A DNA stretch of 44,279 nucleotides from Alphaproteobacteria bacterium 32-64-14 (lineage in GTDB: Bacteria; Pseudomonadota; Alphaproteobacteria; Caulobacterales; Hyphomonadaceae). Positions within the stretch are counted from its first letter, which is position 1; each line of letters opens with the position of its first letter. The notes under the pieces were generated by a model that saw nothing but the letters and a program-made list of their open reading frames with translations, was not told the origin of the DNA and searched no databases. Location of the stretch: NCBI GenBank assembly GCA_002280725.1, contig NCEM01000026.1:1-44279 (forward strand). The letters are read 5' to 3'. Below are positions 35,541-44,239 of this stretch, piece after piece. A program made the position numbers and the translations under genes.

Positions 35541-38033
35541 CTAATGACAGCTGGCGCCCGAACGCCGTTGCTTTGGAGGCGGTGGCAGCGGGCGCGTTCC
35601 GGTCGCTTCGCCAGGCGGTGTGGCGCCTAGTCGCAGCGAGTTCGCGATCACCGACACCGATGACAAGGCCATCGCAAGAGCTGCAATCATCGGCGAAAGC
35701 AGCTGGCCCGTCAGGGGGTAGAGCAGGCCGGCGGCGACCGGGATCCCCAGCGCGTTGTAACCGAAGGCAAAGACTAGGTTCTGGCGGATATTCGCCATCG
35801 TCGCGCGAGACACAGCCCTGCCTTTGACCACACCGGCGAGATCGCCCTTGAGCAGTGTCACGCCGGCGCTTTCGATCGCAACATCCGTGCCGGTGCCCAT
35901 GGCGATGCCGACATCGGCGGCAGCCAGAGCGGGCGCGTCGTTGACCCCATCACCCGCCATTGCGACGATGCGGCCCTCGCGCTTCAGTCGCTCGATGATC
36001 CGCGACTTGTCCTCCGGCAGGACTTCCGCCTCGATTTTTGCGATGCCGAGGCTCTGCCCGACAGCTTCCGCTGTGGTCCGATTGTCGCCTGTCAGCATCA
36101 CAAGCTCGATGCCTTGTGCGCGCAGCGCCTTGAGGGACTCCGGCGTCGTCGCCTTGATCCGGTCGGCGATGCCGAGAACACCAGCCAGTCCGCCGTCGAT
36201 CGCAACAAATATCGCCGTGACGCCATCCGCACGCAGGCGTTCGGCTTCGGGACGAAGAGAAGATGTCGCGATGCCGAGTTCATCGAGATAGCGTTCCGCG
36301 CCCAACGCTACGGCCCGACCATCCACTTTGCCGATAACCCCTTTGCCGGTCGGCGAATCGAACTCGGTCGGCTCGACCAGCGTGATTCTGCGTTCCTTGG
36401 CGGCTGCGACGATGGCGAGCGCCAGCGGGTGTTCGCTGCGCTGTTCAAGACTTGCTGCAGCGCGCAGCAGGTCAACATCAGCCAGGTTCGCAACGGTTTT
36501 GATCGCGACGACGCCCGGCTTCCCCTCGGTGAGTGTGCCAGTCTTGTCGAGGACCAATGTGTTGATCTTTTCGAACCGCTCCAGCGCCTCGGCGTTGCGG
36601 ATCAAGACGCCCTGGCGCGCCGCACGGCCGACACCCGACATGATCGACATGGGGGTAGCTAGGCCGAGCGCACATGGGCAAGCGATTATGAGAACGGAGA
36701 CGGCGGCGATAAGACCGTAAGTGAAGGACGGCTGCGGTCCGAAGGCCCACCAGCCGATGAAAGCCAGGATGGCAATCACAATGACTGCCGGCACAAACCA
36801 GCCGGACACCTTGTCGGCGAGGCGCTGGATCGGTGCGCGGCTGCGTTGTGCGTCTGCGACCAGTCGAACGATCTGCGAGAGCATCGTGTCGCGCCCGACG
36901 CGCCTGGCTTCGATGACGAGCGCGCCGGTCTGGTTGAGCGTGCCTGCAATGACGGCGTCGCCGACACTGCGGGTAACCGGCATGGACTCGCCCGTCACCA
37001 TGGATTCATCGAGCGTCGAGCGCCCATCGATGACAACGCCGTCAACCGGTGTCTTCTCGCCCGGCCTAACGCGCAGCTGGTCCCCAACGGCAATGGCGTC
37101 GAGCGGCACTTCGGCTTCCTCGCCATTGCTGATGCGCCGCGCCGTCTTGGGAGCAAGATCAAGCAGAGCGCGGATCGCTCCGCCCGTACGCTCGCGCGCG
37201 CCAAGTTCAAGCACCTGGCCGAGAAGCACAAGCACGGTAATCACCGCCGCTACTTCAAAATAGACGGACACTTCGCCATGAGCCCCGCGGAACTCCGGCG
37301 GGAAGGCGGTCGGGAAGATGAGGGCGACAACGCTGTAAATCCACGCAACGCCCGTCCCGAGCGCGATCAGCGTAAACATGTTGAGGCTGCGATTGACGAG
37401 CGAGGCATAGCCCCGCTCGAAGAACGGCCAGCCCGCCCACAGAACGACCGGCGTTGCGAGGGCGAATTGGATCCATCCATTGATGTGCGGCGGCATGAGA
37501 GCGTCGATATTGAAGATGTGACGGCCCATTTCGAGCGCTAGCACCGGCAGCGCCAGCACTAATCCAACCCAAAAGCGACGCGACATGTCTCGCAGCTCGA
37601 CGTTTGGCCCAGCGTCCGCCGTTGGCATCATCGGCTCAAGCGCCATCCCGCAGATCGGGCAAGAGCCCGGGCCATCCCGCACGATCTCCGGATGCATCGG
37701 GCAGGTCCATTGCAAGCCCGCCCGCGTCGCCGCCACTGCGGCTGGCGTCGCTTGTCCGTGGGGCTGATTGTGAGGGGTAAGATGATCGGCGTAATCATGT
37801 TCACCGCCGCCTTGACCCGCCTTGGCTCCACCCGCGGAGCAGCAGCTGTGATCCGTTTTAGCCGCCGGCTTCAGATAGCGCGCCGGATCCGCTACAAACT
37901 TGGTCTTGCAGCCAGCGCTGCAGAACAAAACGTTATGGCCCTCATGCGTCACGCGGTGGGGCGTATCCGGCTTCACCGTCATGCCGCAGACGGGATCCTT
38001 GAGATCCGGTTCTGCAGGGTGACTGTTGGTCAT
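35541..38033 (-). CDS. Copper-transporting P1B-type ATPase
   Basis: This 830-residue pump exports Cu(I) from the cytoplasm. The N-terminus has a YHS/TRASH domain (DPVCGMTV with Cys16, then FCSAGC with Cys38 and Cys42), a His-rich linker, and a heavy-metal-binding domain ([21 protein letters not shown], Cys111 to Cys128). There are eight membrane helices. TGES lies at 347-350, the CPC ion site at 452-454, the phosphorylated Asp496 in DKTGT, and SEHPLA and GDGVNDAP farther on. The YN of GYNALGIP and the MALSS of the last helix fit the Cu(I) class. The C-terminus ends in SCH, a possible extra metal ligand. It is divergent from csoR across a CsoR-type operator. It is the first gene of a minus-strand run with copC, copD and the cnrYXH-like genes. 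Confidence 0.95.
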   Translation of the reverse strand: MTNSHPAEPDLKDPVCGMTVKPDTPHRVTHEGHNVLFCSAGCKTKFVADPARYLKPAAKTDHSCCSAGGAKAGQGGGEHDYADHLTPHNQPHGQATPAAVAATRAGLQWTCPMHPEIVRDGPGSCPICGMALEPMMPTADAGPNVELRDMSRRFWVGLVLALPVLALEMGRHIFNIDALMPPHINGWIQFALATPVVLWAGWPFFERGYASLVNRSLNMFTLIALGTGVAWIYSVVALIFPTAFPPEFRGAHGEVSVYFEVAAVITVLVLLGQVLELGARERTGGAIRALLDLAPKTARRISNGEEAEVPLDAIAVGDQLRVRPGEKTPVDGVVIDGRSTLDESMVTGESMPVTRSVGDAVIAGTLNQTGALVIEARRVGRDTMLSQIVRLVADAQRSRAPIQRLADKVSGWFVPAVIVIAILAFIGWWAFGPQPSFTYGLIAAVSVLIIACPCALGLATPMSIMSGVGRAARQGVLIRNAEALERFEKINTLVLDKTGTLTEGKPGVVAIKTVANLADVDLLRAAASLEQRSEHPLALAIVAAAKERRITLVEPTEFDSPTGKGVIGKVDGRAVALGAERYLDELGIATSSLRPEAERLRADGVTAIFVAIDGGLAGVLGIADRIKATTPESLKALRAQGIELVMLTGDNRTTAEAVGQSLGIAKIEAEVLPEDKSRIIERLKREGRIVAMAGDGVNDAPALAAADVGIAMGTGTDVAIESAGVTLLKGDLAGVVKGRAVSRATMANIRQNLVFAFGYNALGIPVAAGLLYPLTGQLLSPMIAALAMALSSVSVIANSLRLGATPPGEATGTRPLPPPPKQRRSGASCH

Positions 38034-38068
38034 GGCACCATCCGGGCTTGCACTTCTCTCCCTCCATA

Positions 38069-38087
38069 TATACCCTATGGGGGTATA
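38069..38087. promoter_or_regulatory. CsoR operator
   Basis: TATACCCTATGGGGGTATA is a near-perfect inverted repeat with C/G tracts flanked by TATA, matching the known CsoR/RcnR-type operator style. It lies 36 bases from the ATPase start and 27 bases from the csoR start, so the repressor can shut both genes in the absence of copper. Confidence 0.82.
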
Positions 38088-38113
38088 AATTCAAGTGTCC
38101 TTGAGGAGTATAT

Positions 38114-38380
38114 ATGGACAAGGCGGTTTCGCAGAAGGTCTTGAAGAACCTCAACCGGGTTGAAGGCCAGGTGCGCGGCATCACGAAGATGGTCGATGAA
38201 GACCGCTACTGCATCGACATCGTGACGCAGATCGAAGCGGCGCGCGCCGCGTTGGCGCGCATCGAGAGCGATCTGTTGCGTCAGCACCTTGGCCATTGCG
38301 TGCACCGCGCGATGAACTCGAAGAATGGCGCTGAACAGGAAAAGGTGATCGCGGAACTAGTCGGCGTCTTTCGGCGCTGA
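38114..38380 (+). CDS. csoR: CsoR-family copper-sensing repressor
   Basis: This 88-residue all-helical DNA-binding protein belongs to the CsoR/RcnR/FrmR family. Its copper ligands are Cys33, His58 and Cys62, with the exact spacing of Mycobacterium CsoR (C-x24-H-x3-C). The opening stretch VLKNLNRVEGQVRGITKMV is the family signature. It starts with GAGGA six bases upstream (38103-38107). Copper binding should release it from the operator at 38069-38087 and induce the divergent ATPase. Confidence 0.9.
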   Translation: MDKAVSQKVLKNLNRVEGQVRGITKMVDEDRYCIDIVTQIEAARAALARIESDLLRQHLGHCVHRAMNSKNGAEQEKVIAELVGVFRR

Positions 38381-38505
38381 CGGGTTCAAGTGCGACGGCG
38401 CCTCTTTTTACTACGCAGGATGACTGCCGATCCTTTACAGGTTGGCGAGTGCTGTCATCTGTGGACATCCGGTAATCGCGGGTGACGCCTGATATTCTGA
38501 GGCAG

Positions 38506-38533
38506 TCTGAGCTGCTCGCGGGAGCGAGTCAGA
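38506..38533 (+). ncRNA. Candidate bridge-RNA hairpin of the IS110 left end
   Basis: The stem TCTGA...TCAGA continues, after a 4-base bulge, into CTCGC...GCGAG around a GGGA loop. It lies in the untranslated left end about 25 bases before the transposase start. IS110-family elements make a structured bridge RNA from such a flanking region. The transcript and the guide loops are not resolved here. Confidence 0.4.
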
Positions 38534-38556
38534 TTTTGGACACCAGGAGAGGCGCG

Positions 38557-39660
38557 ATGCAGTTGTTTGTCGGTTTGGATGTTTCGCAGGTTTTGACCCA
38601 TCTGTGCGTCGTCGATCCGGACGGAAGGCAGGTTTGGCGCGGCAAGTGCTCGACCGCCCCAGATGTTCTGGCGCAAACGATTGAGACCTACGCCGGATCG
38701 CCCGCGAAGGTCGGCATCGAGACGGGCCCGCTGACGCCGTGGCTTGTCCACACGCTGCGCGCCACCGGATTGGACGTTGTCTGTATCGAAGCGCGCCATG
38801 CTCACGCAGTTATGTCGGCAGCGCAGGTCAACAAGAATGACCGCAACGACGCCAAGGCGCTTGCTCAGCTGCTGCGCACGGCCTGGTATCGCGCTGTGCA
38901 TGTAAAATCTTATAGCGCGCATCAGCTGCGGGCGGTTCTCGGCGCCCGCGCGCAACTCGTGATGATGACGACGCGTATCTCCAACCACATCCGCGGGGTC
39001 ATGAAGATCTTCGGCCTGATGGTCGCCAGCGCCACAAAGACGACGTTCGCCGCCAGAGTTGAAGAGCTGGTCGCCGACCGTCCTGAAGTCGAAGCGGTTG
39101 TGGGACCGATGTTGGCCACGTGGCGCCATCTGCGAGGTCAAATCGGCGCCTTCGACAAGCAACTGATGGCCATCGCCAGGGCGCGACCAGAGTGCCGTCT
39201 GCTGATGAGCATTCCTGGCGTTGGATATGTCAGCGCTCTTGCCTTCATGGGTGCTGTTGATGTTCCGGAGCGCTTTGCGAGCGCGAGAGCCGTAGGCGCC
39301 CATCTCGGACTGACGCCGAGACAGCACCAGTCCGGCGAGGTCGACCGGCTCGGGGCTATCTCGAAGTGCGGCGACCCTTATGTTCGAACGATACTGGTCG
39401 AGGCCGCCAATTCGCTGATCTCTCGCTGTAGGAAGCCATCGCCGCTCCGCGATTGGGCGCTGGCGCTGCAGCGGCGGTCGGGACCCAAGAAAGCGCGCAC
39501 GGCATTGGCGCGCAAGCTTGCGGTGATCATGCTCGCCGTCTGGCGAAGCGGAAAGCCATACGCACCTTCCGTGTCGGCGGTGGCGATGACCAGATCGGAA
39601 AAGGTCGTCGCCAAGGCGGCGAAGAGCTCGCTCCTCGAGGCGAGGGATTTCCGCGCATGA
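38557..39660 (+). CDS. IS110-family transposase
   Basis: This is a 367-residue transposase, starting at ATG 38557 with AGGAGAGG five bases upstream. The N-terminal DEDD domain holds Asp8 (VGLDVSQ), Glu55 (VGIETGPL) and Asp95/Asp98 (NKNDRNDAKAL). The C-terminal Transposase_20 domain includes LLMSIPGVGYVSALAFMG, HLGLTPRQHQSGEVD and ISKCGDPYVRTIL. The open frame and all marks are intact, so the element may be active. IS110 elements lack inverted repeats and rely on a structured RNA, so exact ends are not set. It sits just after csoR. Confidence 0.92.
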   Translation: MQLFVGLDVSQVLTHLCVVDPDGRQVWRGKCSTAPDVLAQTIETYAGSPAKVGIETGPLTPWLVHTLRATGLDVVCIEARHAHAVMSAAQVNKNDRNDAKALAQLLRTAWYRAVHVKSYSAHQLRAVLGARAQLVMMTTRISNHIRGVMKIFGLMVASATKTTFAARVEELVADRPEVEAVVGPMLATWRHLRGQIGAFDKQLMAIARARPECRLLMSIPGVGYVSALAFMGAVDVPERFASARAVGAHLGLTPRQHQSGEVDRLGAISKCGDPYVRTILVEAANSLISRCRKPSPLRDWALALQRRSGPKKARTALARKLAVIMLAVWRSGKPYAPSVSAVAMTRSEKVVAKAAKSSLLEARDFRA

Positions 39661-39719
39661 AGTCCCCTCGTCGTGAAGGGACGGACCATGCCGGAAGGGC
39701 GCTCAATCACCCCACGAGG

Positions 39720-39815
39720 GTGGCCGACCTCAAATCGGAATGGGCGGCTGAACTCATTTTGGAATGCCCGGCCGAACTCAAATCGGAATAGGGGGCCGAT
39801 CTACGTCGGAATCCG
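39720..39815. repeat. Tandem imperfect 24-base repeats (IS21-like terminus)
   Basis: Four degenerate copies of a unit like GGCCGAnCTCAAATCGGAAT follow one another at about 24-base steps. Such multiple terminal repeats are characteristic of one end of IS21-family elements, but no istA or istB gene is seen here. The array lies between the IS110 transposase and the IS66 element. Confidence 0.6.
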
Positions 39816-39846
39816 CAAACTGACCCCAGCCAATTGGATACCCATG

Positions 39847-39854
39847 CTTTCGAG
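39847..39854. repeat. Left 8-bp target-site duplication of IS66
   Basis: CTTTCGAG directly precedes the GTAAGC end of the IS66 element and is identical to the copy at 42486-42493. Confidence 0.9.
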
Positions 39855-39884
39855 GTAAGCGTCAGCCGAAGGCCGTTGAGCTGG

Positions 39885-41573
39885 TTATGCGCTAAAGTTG
39901 GAGCCATATTCCGAGCGGACTTCGCCGCGGTGGGATCTGGCCCATGCCCATGGCGTTAGGTCGGCGAGCCGCAGGTTTGAGTGCCCACGGGCAAGGGCAT
40001 CCAGGACGCCAGCGACATAGGCGTGTGGATTGAGGCCGTTGAGCTTGGCCGACTGCGCCAGCGTATAGATGATCGCAGCCGCCCGACGGCCGCCTTCGTC
40101 GGAACCGAGGAAGAGGAAGTTTTTGCGGGATATGGCGATGGTTCTCAGGGTACGCTCAGCGGGGTTGTTGTCGATGGCGAGACGCCCGTCACCTGCGTAG
40201 CGCGAGAGGGCGTCCCAACGGTCGAGAGCATATCCCAACGCTTTGGCTGCATCGGACTTGGCTGAGATGCGTTGGCGCTTCTCCTCCATCCAGGTTTTGA
40301 ACGCGGCAAGTAGCGGCGCAGCTTTCGCCCGGCGCACAGCCAGACGCTCATGGGCCGGCATGCCGGTGATCTCGCGCTCGACGCTGTAGAGATCCTGGAT
40401 CCGCAGAAGCGCCTCTTTCGCGATCGGCGATTGGCTCTTCTCAAACGCCTCGAAGAAGTGGCGTCGCGCATGCGCCATGCACGCGACATGGATGATCTTC
40501 GAGGGCGCGCCATTCTGCGGCGCACTCATCTTTTCGTAGGGCGCATAGGCGTCCGCCTGCAGATAGCCGGCAAAGTCAGCGAGATCCTCTGCCGGCCGCT
40601 CGCCTTTGCGGTCGGGCGAGTAGCGGTAGAACGCAGCCGGCGGTCGCAAGCCGCGCCAGGGCTCCTCATCAACCAGATAGACCCATAATCGACCCGTCGC
40701 CGTCTTGCCGGCGCCGGGCGCCAGGACTTTGACCGGCGTATCGTCCGTGTGCAGCACCGGCGCGCGCATCACCTCCAGCTTGATCAAGTCGTAGATCGGC
40801 TTGGTCCACCAGGCGAGCGCGCCCATCCATTCCGCCATCGCAGCCCGCGAGACCTCAATGCCGAGACGGCTGAGCATCACCGATTGCCGATAGAGCGGCA
40901 CGCCATCACAATACTTCGAGATCGCGATGTCGGCGATCAGGCCTGGACCCGCCATACCCTTGGAGATCACCAGATCCGGCGCCGGCGCCTGGACGATCTT
41001 CTCGCAGCCCCGGCAGGCGTATTTCGGGCGGATATAGCGGATCACTTTGTGCTCGACAGGGACCTTCTCAAGCACTTCGGAGACGTCCTCGCCGATTTTG
41101 ACGCGGCTGCCGGGGCCACAGCAATCGCACACCATTTCCGGCTCCAGGACGACGATTTCGCGGGGCAGATGGGCTGGCGGCGCCTTGCGCAGCCCAGGCT
41201 TGCGCGCGGCTCGCGTCCCGCCGGCGCGCTTGGCCTTGTCCTCGGCGTCAGCCTCGCGCTCGCCCTGGGTCTCCTCCAGGTCTTCCAGCTTGAGCTCAAG
41301 CTGCTCGGTGATGCGCGCCAGCTTCTCCGAGGAGGCGCCATAATGCTGGCGTCGCATCTGCACGATCAGCGCCTTGAGATGCTTGATCTCGACAGCGCCA
41401 GCTTCCAGCGCCGCATGCGCCGCAAGGGCGTCCGCACGCGCCGCATCGCGTTCGGCGTCGCGCTCCTGGAGTGCGGTGTCCCTATCCGTAATCGTCGCGC
41501 GCGCTTCGCGTAGTGCTGCTTTCAGCGCGTCGATGTCATCGGGAAGATCAGCGGCGCTGGACACGAAGTGCAA
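39885..41573 (-). CDS. tnpC: IS66 transposase TnpC
   Basis: This is the 562-residue DDE transposase of the element. A coiled-coil N-terminus rich in Ala/Glu/Arg (residues 15-110) and a leucine-zipper-like stretch are followed by the zinc-binding CDCCGPGSRVK and ACRGCEK motifs. The catalytic core includes VLHTDDTPVKVL, then HVACMAHARRHFFEAF, and ends at AIDNNPAERTLR with the final glutamate. The C-terminal HLNGLNP-like tail (KLNGLNPHAYVAGVLDAL) is typical of IS66. It starts 85 bases after tnpB. Confidence 0.95.
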   Translation of the reverse strand: MHFVSSAADLPDDIDALKAALREARATITDRDTALQERDAERDAARADALAAHAALEAGAVEIKHLKALIVQMRRQHYGASSEKLARITEQLELKLEDLEETQGEREADAEDKAKRAGGTRAARKPGLRKAPPAHLPREIVVLEPEMVCDCCGPGSRVKIGEDVSEVLEKVPVEHKVIRYIRPKYACRGCEKIVQAPAPDLVISKGMAGPGLIADIAISKYCDGVPLYRQSVMLSRLGIEVSRAAMAEWMGALAWWTKPIYDLIKLEVMRAPVLHTDDTPVKVLAPGAGKTATGRLWVYLVDEEPWRGLRPPAAFYRYSPDRKGERPAEDLADFAGYLQADAYAPYEKMSAPQNGAPSKIIHVACMAHARRHFFEAFEKSQSPIAKEALLRIQDLYSVEREITGMPAHERLAVRRAKAAPLLAAFKTWMEEKRQRISAKSDAAKALGYALDRWDALSRYAGDGRLAIDNNPAERTLRTIAISRKNFLFLGSDEGGRRAAAIIYTLAQSAKLNGLNPHAYVAGVLDALARGHSNLRLADLTPWAWARSHRGEVRSEYGSNFSA

Positions 41574-41658
41574 TCTAACCGCTTCACAGCGCGCGCCAAA
41601 TACCCAACGCGCGAGTCATTTGGCCGCTTTGCACAGCCGCGCGATTCACCGGCGATGC

Positions 41659-42012
41659 TCACGCATGGCGTTCAGGCGTCGGACGCGCGCTCCAACTCGG
41701 CATCCGCCAGTCGATCCCTTCAGCGAGCATCGCCCACTGCGCAGCTGTCAGCGAGATCACGCCATCCTTGGCCTGGGGCCAGGTGAAGCGGCCCTTTTCC
41801 AGACGCTTTGCGTAAAGCACGAGCCCCTGACCGTCCCAGTACAGCGCCTTGACGATATCGCCGCGACGTCCCCGAAAGATGTAAAGCGAACCACCAAATG
41901 GATCGGCCTGAAGATCGTGTTCGATCCGCGCCACCAAGCCGTTGAACCCCTTGCGCATGTCGGTGACGCCACACGCGATGAAGATGCGAACCTGCGGCGG
42001 CAGCGCCAGCAT
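41659..42012 (-). CDS. tnpB: IS66 accessory protein TnpB
   Basis: This is the 117-residue IS66 Orf2 protein, recognised by RIFIACGVTDMRKGFNGLV, DPFGGSLYIFRGRRGD and VKALYWDGQGLVLYAKRLE. It is needed with TnpA and TnpC for transposition. The ATG overlaps the tnpA stop (TGATG). Confidence 0.95.
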   Translation of the reverse strand: MLALPPQVRIFIACGVTDMRKGFNGLVARIEHDLQADPFGGSLYIFRGRRGDIVKALYWDGQGLVLYAKRLEKGRFTWPQAKDGVISLTAAQWAMLAEGIDWRMPSWSARPTPERHA

Positions 42013-42407
42013 CAGCAGATCGCTTTCAGCACCGCGCCGAGCACACGCGGATCCACCGCGCCCTCAATGCGCACTCTGGTCCCGCTCGGTGTCTCGATCT
42101 CGATCCGGTTCGCAGGCGGCGGTGGCGGGTTACCCGCCGGCACGGCGATCTGCACCGCTGCAAAGCCGGCCGGCGCCGCCGTCAGCGCTTGCTTGCGCCA
42201 CGTGTAATACAAGCTGCTGGAAATGCCGTAACGACGTATCACATCGGCCGGAACCGCCCCAGGCGCCATGCCCTCCTGCAGGATCGTCAGCTTCTCCGCC
42301 GACGTCCAAACTCGCTTACGGATCGGGCGAACCTCATAGACGGCATCGCTCTTAGGAGCGCTCTTGCGAGGCTCGTACGCGCCCTCGTATGACTGCTCGT
42401 CGTCCAT
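42012..42407 (-). CDS. tnpA: IS66 accessory protein TnpA
   Basis: This 131-residue protein carries a helix-turn-helix of the transposase_8/IS3-type (RVWTSAEKLTILQEGMAPG, then DVIRRYGISSSLYYTWRKQA). A C-terminal half (RIEIETPSGTRVRIEGAVD) is typical of IS66 TnpA. It is the first gene of the element and overlaps tnpB. Confidence 0.93.
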   Translation of the reverse strand: MDDEQSYEGAYEPRKSAPKSDAVYEVRPIRKRVWTSAEKLTILQEGMAPGAVPADVIRRYGISSSLYYTWRKQALTAAPAGFAAVQIAVPAGNPPPPPANRIEIETPSGTRVRIEGAVDPRVLGAVLKAIC

Positions 42408-42485
42408 CCAGCGGCCCCGTTCTTGTCGGGCCAGCCAATCATCGTGCCGCTACCGGCCGCAAGGCGGGGTTCGGATGACGCTTAC

Positions 42486-42493
42486 CTTTCGAG
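42486..42493. repeat. Right 8-bp target-site duplication of IS66
   Basis: CTTTCGAG directly follows the right inverted repeat and is identical to 39847-39854. Confidence 0.9.
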
Positions 42494-42592
42494 AGCGCGA
42501 AGATCGACAGATCTGCCCGAGGGCTTCGCGGGCAGGTTGTGGCAAACCGAAATCAGCCGGTGAAACCCCAGGACGCACAATCGAGGCAAGTG

Positions 42593-44239
42593 TCACGAGG
42601 AGAGCGGACTGAAGATCTTCCGCTGTTTCTCCCACGCCGCCTGAACCTGTATCGAGCGAAGGCGCTGCGCGCTAAGCCAAGACGGTTGTCGGCCTTCAAC
42701 GATCGCGCCAACGATATTGGGAGCGAGAAACGCCAGATCCAGATGTATCGCCACAAACCTACGCGACAGCTTCTCGCGCTTGACGATCTCCTGGAACGAA
42801 GCCTTGCCGCTCCTGATCTCGTCCCACCAGGCATAGCCGCGCGCCACGCGGCGCAGCAGAACCGTGTCGACCTTGGGCGGTTCGTAGCCGTAGATGAGCT
42901 TCATCTCGACGCCTCGGCGGCGGAGCTGGAACGGCGCCGAGATGTTGGTGATCCCCGTGGGCAACTCTTTCGCGGAAGCCTCAAACATCGATGCAAGCTT
43001 GTCGCGATGCAGCTCGATTTCCAGCGCGCCAGGCGTAACGCGAACCCGAGTCACGACGTCGAGCAGATCAGGCCAACGCTCCTTGCCAGACGTTATCCGG
43101 GCAAGCGTTTCCGTCACTCGCTTGATCGTGCCAACATCGGATGAGTTGATCGGTTTCGCGTTCTTGAGCGCGCTTGAGATGGCCGAAGCGACCGCTTCCT
43201 CCAACTGAACCGCGGGCAATCGCCAGCCAGTGCTGTCTGACACTTTCGCACGCGAACGATCAATCAGCCTGTGCGAGACGAAGTATCGGACGCGCCGGTC
43301 CTTCTTCCCGGCGTAGGTCGGCGTCAGGCGGTCACCGGTCTCGTCGAACAAACGGCCGACGAGCGGAGAGCGATTGACGGCCTGCCTGCCCTTGCCGCGC
43401 ACAGTTGGCGACCTGCCTTCGAGGAGCGCCTGGACGCGATCCCATATCTCGCGGTCGACGATCCCCTGGTGGCGCCCCGGGAACCGCTGACCCTTGTGAC
43501 GGATCTCTCCGATGTAGATCGGATTGCGGAGCAGGTTGTAGAGATGTCCGCGGGAGTAGGGGCGAGCGCTGCTGTCCTGCCGGCTGGGACGAGTTTCGTA
43601 GCCGAGTTTGTCGACCTCGCGCTTGAGGTAGCTGAGGCACTGCACGTCGACATAGGTCTTGAAGATCCTGTTCACGACCTTGGCGCCAGCAGGGTCTGCG
43701 ATCAGCTCTTTGTCCGTGGCGATGTAACCGATGGGCGGGATGCCGCCCATCCACATGCCCTTCTTCTTGGAGGCGGCGATCTTGTCTCGGATGCGCTCGG
43801 CGGTGACCTCGCGCTCGAACTGGGCGAACGACAGCAAGACATTGAGCGTAAGCCGACCCATTGAGGTCGAGGTGTTGAACGCCTGGGTGACCGACACAAA
43901 CGAGCAGTTCGATTTGTCGAACCGCTCCACCAGTTTCGAGAAGTCCATCAGCGAGCGCGTGAGGCGGTCAATCTTGTAGACGACCACCAGATCAACACGA
44001 CCGGCCTCGATGTCTACCAGCAGCCGGCGTAGAGCGGGGCGCTCCAGCGTGCCGCCAGAGATGCCGCCATCATCATAGCGGGCTGACAGTCGCTTCCAGC
44101 CCTCGCTCTTCTGGCTAACGATATAGGCCGAGCAGGACTCGTACTGCGCATCCAGCGAGTTGAACTCCTGCTCCAGGCCTTCTTCGGACGATTTGCGGGT
44201 GTAGATGGCGCACCGGATCGTGCGCTTGGTCTCGTTCAT
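42593..44239 (-). CDS. Large serine recombinase
   Basis: This 548-residue recombinase has an N-terminal resolvase domain with Ser17 in YTRKSSEEG as the probable nucleophile. RYDDGGISGGTLERPAL and VDLVVVYKIDRLTRSLMDF follow, then FEREVTAERIRDKI. The recombinase domain reads GIPPIGYIATD and LYNLLRNPIYIGEI. The zinc-ribbon position (SPLVGRLFDETGDRLTPTY) has lost the usual cysteines. The C-terminal part holds a second helix-turn-helix-like region (KASFQEIVKREKLSRRFVA). Its ATG overlaps the stop of the partial upstream gene. It probably integrates or excises a mobile element; the att sites are not visible. Confidence 0.92.
   Translation of the reverse strand: MNETKRTIRCAIYTRKSSEEGLEQEFNSLDAQYESCSAYIVSQKSEGWKRLSARYDDGGISGGTLERPALRRLLVDIEAGRVDLVVVYKIDRLTRSLMDFSKLVERFDKSNCSFVSVTQAFNTSTSMGRLTLNVLLSFAQFEREVTAERIRDKIAASKKKGMWMGGIPPIGYIATDKELIADPAGAKVVNRIFKTYVDVQCLSYLKREVDKLGYETRPSRQDSSARPYSRGHLYNLLRNPIYIGEIRHKGQRFPGRHQGIVDREIWDRVQALLEGRSPTVRGKGRQAVNRSPLVGRLFDETGDRLTPTYAGKKDRRVRYFVSHRLIDRSRAKVSDSTGWRLPAVQLEEAVASAISSALKNAKPINSSDVGTIKRVTETLARITSGKERWPDLLDVVTRVRVTPGALEIELHRDKLASMFEASAKELPTGITNISAPFQLRRRGVEMKLIYGYEPPKVDTVLLRRVARGYAWWDEIRSGKASFQEIVKREKLSRRFVAIHLDLAFLAPNIVGAIVEGRQPSWLSAQRLRSIQVQAAWEKQRKIFSPLSS

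Larger units (their letters stand above)
39855..42485 (-). mobile_element. Complete IS66-family insertion sequence
   Basis: This 2631-base element is bounded by inverted repeats GTAAGCGTCA(G/T)CCGAA (39855-39876 and 42464-42485) with the GTAAGC tips usual for IS66. The 8-bp target duplication CTTTCGAG is perfect on both sides. Inside lie tnpA, tnpB and tnpC in the family order on the minus strand, all open and without frameshifts. The perfect duplication points to a recent insertion. It is likely able to move. Confidence 0.95.

Noticed and set aside
40749..41513. Plus-strand open frame of 254 codons inside IS66
   Set aside because: It is antisense to tnpC and has no start signal or domain.
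39660..42485. Composite transposon formed by IS110 and IS66 around cargo
   Set aside because: The elements belong to different families, lie side by side, and enclose only a short repeat array.
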